A stretch of DNA of 64,000 bases, taken from contig OZ254082.1 of NCBI GenBank assembly GCA_965267535.1, forward strand, positions 3,658,001 through 3,722,000. The letters are read 5' to 3'. The notes beneath the pieces are model-generated. The model ran no database searches and was not told the origin of the DNA. It worked only from the letters and a program-made list of their open reading frames with translations. This DNA is from CAXBNB01 sp965267535 (lineage in GTDB: Bacteria; Bacteroidota; Bacteroidia; Cytophagales; Cyclobacteriaceae). This document shows, in pieces, positions 58,680 through 64,000 of the stretch. How positions within the stretch are numbered: the stretch's first letter is position 1; each line of letters begins with the position of its first letter. The translations under genes and the position numbers were made by a program.

Positions 58680-61019
58680 TTATTTTTCGGTGGAAAGCGA
58701 ATACGGTCTGGCAGCCTTTTCTATTGCCCATTTTTTATTGGGCTTGCTTCCCATGTTCAATACGAGGTGTCCCCCTTCCATAAGGGTGTCGTGTCCTATC
58801 CAGGTTTTGTCAAAGGACTGGCCATTCAACTCAGCTGACTGAATATACCGACTGCCTTTCTGGTTGCCGGGAGCTTCTACAGTAAACTTCTTACCGTTTT
58901 GCAGCGTCATAGTCACTTTGTCAAAAAGCGGACTACCCATAACATACTCCGGCACGCCGGGAGTTACAGGATAAAAGCCCATAGCGCTAAACACATACCA
59001 GGCAGACGTTTGGCCGTTATCTTCATCTCCACAGTAGCCATCAGGTGCTGGCGAATATAGTTTTTCCATCACTTCCCTTACCCTATCCTGTGTCTTCCAG
59101 GGTTGTCCGGCATAGTTGTATAGGTATATCATGTGCTGTATAGGCTGATTGCCATGTGCATAGTTGCCCATGTTCACGATTTGCATTTCGCGAATCTCGT
59201 GTATCGTAAATCCATAGTATGAATTGTCAAACAAAGGCGGTGCAGTAAAAATCGTATCCAGCATGTGGACAAATTCTTTGTCGCCTCCCATCAGGTCTAT
59301 CAGCCCCTGTACATCGTGAAATACCGACCATGAGTAGTGCAAACTATTACCCTCCGTAAAGGCATCTCCCCACTTGAGTGGATTGAATGGAGCCTGAAAT
59401 GACCCATCGTCGTTTTTCCCTCTCATCAGTTTCGTTTCTGGGTCAAAAAGCTTCTCGTAGTTTTTCGACTGCTTGTAAAAACGCTTTGCTGCATCATTTT
59501 TACCTAGTTTTTCAGCCATTTTGGCAATGGTAAAATCGGCGTAGGCGTATTCCAGCGTACGGGCAGCATTCTCGTTTATCCCTACATTGTAGGGCACATA
59601 CCCCAGTTCGTTGTAGTAGTCCAGCCCTTCACGTCCTACAGACCGCACCGGCCTGCCTTTTTCCACGTCGGCATTTTTCAGTACTGCTTCAAACAGTTTT
59701 TCAGCATCAAACCCATCTATTCCTTTGATGTATGCATCGGCGATGAGCGAAGCGGAGTTGGAACCGATCATACAATCCCTGTGACCGGGGCTGGCCCACT
59801 CAGGCAACCAACCAGACTCGGTGTAGGTGTTTTCCAGCCCTTGCATGATCTGAGCATTGAGCTCCGGGTACATGACCGTAAAAAATGGAAAAACAGCACG
59901 GAATGTATCCCAAAATCCATTGTCTGTAAACATATAACCCGGCAATACCTGCCCATTGTAAGGGCTGTAGTGCACTATTTCATCTTTTTCATTCAGCTCG
60001 TAAAACTTTCTGGGGAAAAGCAACAAACGATACAAGCAAGAATAGAAAGTACGCACATGATCGATGTTGTCATCTTCCACCACTATTCGCTGAAATTCTT
60101 TCTCCCAGGCCTGCTTGGCTGCCGCTTTTAACTTATCAAATGAAGCGTTCCCAATTTCCCTTGAAAGGTTTAATTCAGCCTGCTCCAGACTGATAAAAGA
60201 CGATGCTACTTTCACATGCACCTGCTCTCCTACCTGCGTATCGAACCCTATAATGGCCCCTACGTGCTTTCCCTCACTGTTTAGGCTGTTTTCTTTGAGC
60301 TTCCAGTCGTCACTCCAGGTATGCTTAAACTTAAAATCCTTATCAAACTCCGCCACAAAATAATTGTGAAAATTATCGGGCACACCTCCACTGTTATTTC
60401 GGCAGTAGCCAATAATCTTTCTTTCTTCAGGAATAATCTTTACCATTGACCCTTCGTCGAAAGCATCGAGAATAATATACGACTGATCGCTATCGGGAAA
60501 GGTAAACCGAAACATGGCCGCACGCTCTGTAGGAGCTACCTCAGCTACCACATCATAGTCGGCAAAATAATTTTTGTAGTAGTAGGGTTTAACCTCCTCT
60601 ACCTTGTGCGAAAAATAAGAAGCCCTTTCTTCTTCCTTGTACTTCAACTCTCCGGTAACAGCCATAAAGGAAAAAGCGGCATAGTCGTTGATCCACGGGC
60701 TGGGCTGGTGGGTTTGCTTGATACCTCGTATGGTTTTGTCATCGTACTTGTATGCCCATCCATCTCCCATTTTTGCCGTTTGTGGCGTCCAGAAATTCAT
60801 CCCCCAGGGCAAAGCGATTGCAGGGTAGGTATTGCCATTGGACAGGCTAAAGTCTGAGTCTGTTCCCATCAAAGGGTTAGCATAGTCTACTAAGTTGGTA
60901 GTAGGCACTGCAAAGGTACTGCGCTCCTGCTGTACAGGCTGCTGGCACGACACCAGTGCGACCAGTCCACAGAGCGACACCCACCATCTGGCGTTATTCC
61001 ATCTCATGTTTCGTTTCAT
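58680..61019 (-). CDS. GH92 lipoprotein (alpha-mannosidase family) with Gln at the catalytic-acid position
   Basis: 779 aa with a lipobox (LVSC, Cys about 25). The N-terminal beta-sandwich starts VDYANPLMGTDSDFSLSNGNTYPAIALPWGMNFW, typical of GH92, and the (alpha/alpha)6 barrel follows. Known GH92 enzymes are Ca2+-dependent exo-alpha-mannosidases that invert configuration. The base region CGDEDNGQTSAWYVFSAMGFYPV (about 663-685) is intact. The acid region, usually HGNEP, reads HGNQP: Gln625, codon CAG at 59145-59147. Gln here is known from the mannosyl-phosphate-cleaving enzyme CcMan5. The gene is followed by ROK kinase and preceded 42 bp upstream by a FucP-like transporter, forming a mannose release-and-use unit. 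Confidence 0.92.
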   Translation of the reverse strand: MKRNMRWNNARWWVSLCGLVALVSCQQPVQQERSTFAVPTTNLVDYANPLMGTDSDFSLSNGNTYPAIALPWGMNFWTPQTAKMGDGWAYKYDDKTIRGIKQTHQPSPWINDYAAFSFMAVTGELKYKEEERASYFSHKVEEVKPYYYKNYFADYDVVAEVAPTERAAMFRFTFPDSDQSYIILDAFDEGSMVKIIPEERKIIGYCRNNSGGVPDNFHNYFVAEFDKDFKFKHTWSDDWKLKENSLNSEGKHVGAIIGFDTQVGEQVHVKVASSFISLEQAELNLSREIGNASFDKLKAAAKQAWEKEFQRIVVEDDNIDHVRTFYSCLYRLLLFPRKFYELNEKDEIVHYSPYNGQVLPGYMFTDNGFWDTFRAVFPFFTVMYPELNAQIMQGLENTYTESGWLPEWASPGHRDCMIGSNSASLIADAYIKGIDGFDAEKLFEAVLKNADVEKGRPVRSVGREGLDYYNELGYVPYNVGINENAARTLEYAYADFTIAKMAEKLGKNDAAKRFYKQSKNYEKLFDPETKLMRGKNDDGSFQAPFNPLKWGDAFTEGNSLHYSWSVFHDVQGLIDLMGGDKEFVHMLDTIFTAPPLFDNSYYGFTIHEIREMQIVNMGNYAHGNQPIQHMIYLYNYAGQPWKTQDRVREVMEKLYSPAPDGYCGDEDNGQTSAWYVFSAMGFYPVTPGVPEYVMGSPLFDKVTMTLQNGKKFTVEAPGNQKGSRYIQSAELNGQSFDKTWIGHDTLMEGGHLVLNMGSKPNKKWAIEKAARPYSLSTEK

Positions 61020-61061
61020 CGTGTTAGTTTGAAAAATGTAATTTATGTATGTTGTAAAAAA

Positions 61062-62516
61062 TTAATTCTGTGAAGTGCTCTCCGATGGCTTGTGGCCATT
61101 CATGGCGTAAAATAAAATGTACACATAGCACAGTATGGGCATCAGAAACGAGAGTTGTATACCTACCTGATCAGCTACCAGACCTTGCAAAGGAGGGAAT
61201 AGCGCCGCTCCCAAAATCATCATGATCAGCAGCGATGAGCCCTGGCTGGTATGCTCGCCCAGGCCTTTGATAGCCAGGGTGAAAATATTGGACCACATGA
61301 TAGAATTAAACAATCCTATAGCAATAGCCGACCAAAATGCCACGTATCCATCGGTAAAAACTACCAACAACAACATGACAATGATAACGGCTGCAAAAAT
61401 GCCCAGAATACGTGCCGGGTGGGACTTGCCTATATAAAAAGCCAAAAAATTGAGCAATACAAACAGCAAGAACAATCCTACCTTCGAAAAGCTCAAAAGT
61501 TCCATGAAAAACACGCCATTTTCATTTTTGATACTCGTCATTAGGTATACCAAAGTGAAAGCAGCCAAGGCTACCAAAGCCATAAATCCGTATTTCTTAG
61601 TGCTGGCTTTTATCTCGCTCATAGAGATGGCTCCCATAAAACGACCAATCATAGCTCCGCCCCAATAATACGACAGGTAGACACCTCCTTCGGACTCATC
61701 GAGTCCCATGATACTATCCAATCCAAAAAAATTGATCAGAAAGCTACCTATTGCTACTTCAGCACCTACATAGGCAAAAATGGCAAACATACCAAAGCGC
61801 AGTTGTCGGAATTTTAAAGCTCCGGCTCCTTTCAGTATTTTTTCTTTGTTCACAAAAGTAGGTAAGTGCACCGCCTTGACCAGCAGAGCCAGAGCGACAA
61901 ACATGCCTCCATAGATCAGGTAGGGCAGCTTCAATGAATCTACCGTAATAGTACCGTCAGAAAAGACCTTATAGATCAGCAATGCCCCGACAAATGGAGC
62001 CAGCGTAGTACCAAAAGAATTGTATCCCTGTGCCAGATTCAATCGACTGGAAGCCGTCTCTGGTTTTCCCAGTATTGCCGCATAGGGATTGGCTGCTATC
62101 TGCAGTATGGTAACTCCTGTAGCCAGCACAAACAGCGCACTCAAAAAGAAGCCGTATGCCTGATACTCGGCTGCCGGATAAAACAGACAGCACCCCAGTC
62201 CGCAAATGATCAAACCGATCACGATACCGTTCTTATATCCTATACGTGTAATAGGGTCGCCTTTGGAAACCGATATCAAAAAGTAGATAAGTGACACTAT
62301 GAAGAAAGCCATAAAAAAAGCAAACTGCACTAGTGCAGCCTGAAAGAAATTTAGCTCAAAAGCTTCTTTTAGGTGGGGAATGAGTACATCGTTCATTACC
62401 GTAATGAATCCCCACATAAAAAATAAAAAGGAGATGGTGACAAACGGTTTGGTATAGTTTTGAGAGCCGGTATCGCCTGATACCTGTGTCGAATTATTGG
62501 GTTGTGTACCTGCCAT
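61062..62516 (-). CDS. FucP/GluP-like sugar MFS transporter
   Basis: 484 aa, 12 predicted transmembrane helices of the FucP family of sugar:H+ symporters. Signature N-terminal segment PFVTISFLFFMWGFITVMNDVLIPHLKEAFELNFFQAALVQFAFFMAFF (about 24-73), including the WGF and ND motifs of the family; mid-protein LAQGYNSFGTTLAPFVGALLI; and the C-terminal LGEHTSQGSSLLIMMILGAALFPPLQGLVAD. Inner membrane; imports fucose, glucose/galactose or mannose. In front of GH92 (42-bp gap) it probably takes up mannose released in the periplasm. ATG 62516 gives a polar 22-residue N-terminus. Confidence 0.92.
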   Translation of the reverse strand: MAGTQPNNSTQVSGDTGSQNYTKPFVTISFLFFMWGFITVMNDVLIPHLKEAFELNFFQAALVQFAFFMAFFIVSLIYFLISVSKGDPITRIGYKNGIVIGLIICGLGCCLFYPAAEYQAYGFFLSALFVLATGVTILQIAANPYAAILGKPETASSRLNLAQGYNSFGTTLAPFVGALLIYKVFSDGTITVDSLKLPYLIYGGMFVALALLVKAVHLPTFVNKEKILKGAGALKFRQLRFGMFAIFAYVGAEVAIGSFLINFFGLDSIMGLDESEGGVYLSYYWGGAMIGRFMGAISMSEIKASTKKYGFMALVALAAFTLVYLMTSIKNENGVFFMELLSFSKVGLFLLFVLLNFLAFYIGKSHPARILGIFAAVIIVMLLLVVFTDGYVAFWSAIAIGLFNSIMWSNIFTLAIKGLGEHTSQGSSLLIMMILGAALFPPLQGLVADQVGIQLSFLMPILCYVYILFYAMNGHKPSESTSQN

Positions 62517-62820
62517 GTGGTTTAGTTTGATAGTATTGAGTAAAACAAAAAAGCCCCGACCCGGCTAGCAAAGTAGCTGGAAATTCAGGGCGTAACATAC
62601 TTTTTCATTGTTGAACTTACCTCCCCGGCTCCTCTCTAATGAAGAGGCTCCACGGGATAAAAAGCGGCCAAAACTATAAAATTCTACCCATACCAAAAAT
62701 GTTTTTAAAAAATACTTTACCCAGGCATAGTCGGCCTGTGAAACCACCTTTACACTCATTCATTCGGCATTGTTCTTGCTATGCGGTATCCTTTTTACAC
62801 TTAAGTACACATAATTACAT
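62517..62820. other. Divergent promoter region with leader hairpins for the transporter operon
   Basis: 304 bp between the divergent transporter and CBM9-like genes. On the minus strand, a stem CCAGCTA...TAGCCGG (one mismatch) overlaps a GC-rich AGCC...GGCT segment followed by TTTTTTG (plus 62541-62580), about 35-65 nt before the transporter start. This could be a short terminator with an alternative stem, an attenuator-like layout. No full promoter consensus seen. Small open frames here do not look like genes. Confidence 0.35.
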
Positions 62821-63891
62821 ATGAAGATCAACCGGTTCTATTTATTACTTACACTGCTTTGCCTCACGCATTATCACCTACAAGCCCAAAGCGATGATTT
62901 ACAGCACTACATCTGTACCCGTGCTACTGAACCCATCGTAGTAGATGGAAAACTCGATGAAAAATCGTGGAAAAAAGCAGAGTGGACGCAGAAGTTTGTA
63001 GATATAGAAGGTAGCAAGAAGCCTCTGCCCCTCTACGACACTCAGGTGAAAATGCTCTGGGACGAGAACTATTTTTATATAGCAGCAAAAATGTATGAGC
63101 CACACATCTGGGCCACTTACGACAAGCACGACATGGTCATTTTTCATGAAAACGATTTCGAAGTATTCATCGACCCTGATGGCGACACTCACAACTACTA
63201 CGAATTTGAAATCAATGCACTAAACACCCACTGGGACCTGATGCTACTCAAACCCTACCGCGACGGTGGCCCTGCTATAGACAGCTGGGATATCAAAGGA
63301 GTGAAAAAAGCGGTATATATAGACGGCACACTAAACGACCCCTCCGACAAAGACAACTACTGGATTGTAGAGCTGGCCTTTCCCTGGGAAGTACTGGAAG
63401 AAGCCGCACACGGACGCCCAAAAGATCAAACCTACTGGAGGGTAAACTTTTCGCGGGTAAACTGGCGTATGGATACCAGCGACGGTTACAAGAAGGAAAT
63501 CAATCCCAAAACAGGAAAACACTACCCCGAATTTAACTGGGTATGGTCTCAACAAGGCGTAATATCCATGCACCAGCCCGAAACCTGGGGCATTGTACAG
63601 TTTTCTGACAAACCTGCCGGCACCAAAAACATAGAAAAGGTAAGCACAGTGCACGAAGACACCAAAGCTGTGTTGAGGGAGGTTTATTACGCTCAAAGGC
63701 GATACCGGTCGAAACACAAACGCTATGCTGAAAAACTCAGTGACCTGTTTGACAACAACACTCTACCTAAGGGAGATATAAAATTAAACACTACGGCTTC
63801 AATGTACGAAGCTACGCTTGCATCGCCCGACGGCCTGATCTGGCACATCTCGCAAGATGGACACACCTGGGCCAGCAGACCCAGGAAATAA
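62821..63891 (+). CDS. Secreted CBM9-like carbohydrate-binding protein
   Basis: 356 aa with a Sec signal (LLLTLLCLTHYHLQA-Q, about 1-23). The CBM9-like domain spans about 30-260: TEPIVVDGKLDEKSWKKAEW, MLWDENYFYIAAKMYEPHIWATY, FHENDFEVFIDPDGDTHNYYEFEINALNTHWDL, the segment WIVELAFPWEVL and a closing PETWGIVQFSD. Residues about 270-356 are a helical segment with YYAQRRYRSKHKRYA, then a beta end resembling pilin-like tails (MYEATLASPDGLIWHISQDG). Such proteins are common in Bacteroidota glycan loci and are probably periplasmic or surface binders. Divergent from the transporter, so likely co-regulated. ATG 62821. The final 109 bp of the window show no gene. Confidence 0.88.
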   Translation: MKINRFYLLLTLLCLTHYHLQAQSDDLQHYICTRATEPIVVDGKLDEKSWKKAEWTQKFVDIEGSKKPLPLYDTQVKMLWDENYFYIAAKMYEPHIWATYDKHDMVIFHENDFEVFIDPDGDTHNYYEFEINALNTHWDLMLLKPYRDGGPAIDSWDIKGVKKAVYIDGTLNDPSDKDNYWIVELAFPWEVLEEAAHGRPKDQTYWRVNFSRVNWRMDTSDGYKKEINPKTGKHYPEFNWVWSQQGVISMHQPETWGIVQFSDKPAGTKNIEKVSTVHEDTKAVLREVYYAQRRYRSKHKRYAEKLSDLFDNNTLPKGDIKLNTTASMYEATLASPDGLIWHISQDGHTWASRPRK

Positions 63892-64000
63892 TACACAGGT
63901 TATGCTTCCTAAACTTGCGATGTATTCAAAAACCGATTAGCATCGTTTTCACTTTAGGAAAATTGACTATCACCAACATTTACGCTATTTTTAAGCTTGT

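Noticed and set aside
62565..62759. Short minus-strand open frame upstream of the transporter
   Set aside because: No recognisable domain; it overlaps leader hairpins and the divergent promoter region.

Overview
The window looks like chromosomal DNA of a Bacteroidota bacterium, most likely a marine or aquatic member of the Cytophagales. The evidence is a gliding/type IX secretion C-terminal sorting domain, a PorP/SprF-like protein, a SusC/SusD pair run by an ECF sigma/FecR switch, Bacteroidota-type promoters (TTTG-N18-TAnnTTTG) and A-rich gene leaders without clear Shine-Dalgarno sequences. I saw no rRNA, tRNA, CRISPR array, phage or insertion sequence.

Layout. 1-2.8 kb: a left-truncated thiamine-diphosphate enzyme of the acetolactate synthase family and an aldehyde dehydrogenase. 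2.8-4.8 kb: a membrane O-antigen ligase/polymerase-like protein with TPRs. 4.9-31.6 kb: a minus-strand operon made of a giant secreted adhesin (about 8,100 aa, about 52 Calx-beta repeats), a PorP/SprF-like outer membrane protein and an OmpA-family protein, closed by an intrinsic terminator. This is the layout of an SprB-type surface adhesin operon. 32.4-36.7 kb: a cation diffusion facilitator, an acyl-CoA reductase (LuxC-like) divergent from a dicluster ferredoxin, and a TetR regulator with an alpha/beta hydrolase, both preceded by the same palindromic operator. 36.7-41.4 kb: a minus-strand cluster (AlkC/AlkD-like repair protein, GyrI-like protein, ABM-like protein, DUF1801 protein) headed by a WYL regulator, with two matching 16-bp operator candidates, then an AraC regulator.

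41.6-62.5 kb, almost all minus strand, is a large metabolic region. Its upstream part is a mannose-type glycan locus: FucP-like transporter, GH92 lipoprotein, ROK sugar kinase, ECF sigma, FecR, SusC with an STN domain, SusD, a fasciclin lipoprotein and a DUF5007-like lipoprotein, ending at a strong terminator near 48.6 kb. The GH92 enzyme carries Gln where the catalytic-acid Glu is expected. Downstream is a second co-directional group: a Tm-1-like ATP-binding protein, a PEP-hydrolase-like TIM barrel, a cupin and a large composite lipoprotein (propeller, HEAT, galactose-binding-like, azurin-like and ThuA domains). The first two match the two halves of the plant Tm-1 protein. A plus-strand MNT/HEPN toxin-antitoxin pair sits between them, and its HEPN gene is frameshifted exactly at the catalytic RX4HXY motif. 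62.8-63.9 kb: a divergent, secreted CBM9-like protein.

Most functional calls come from motif recognition by eye. No database search was possible. Repeat counts and domain borders are approximate.
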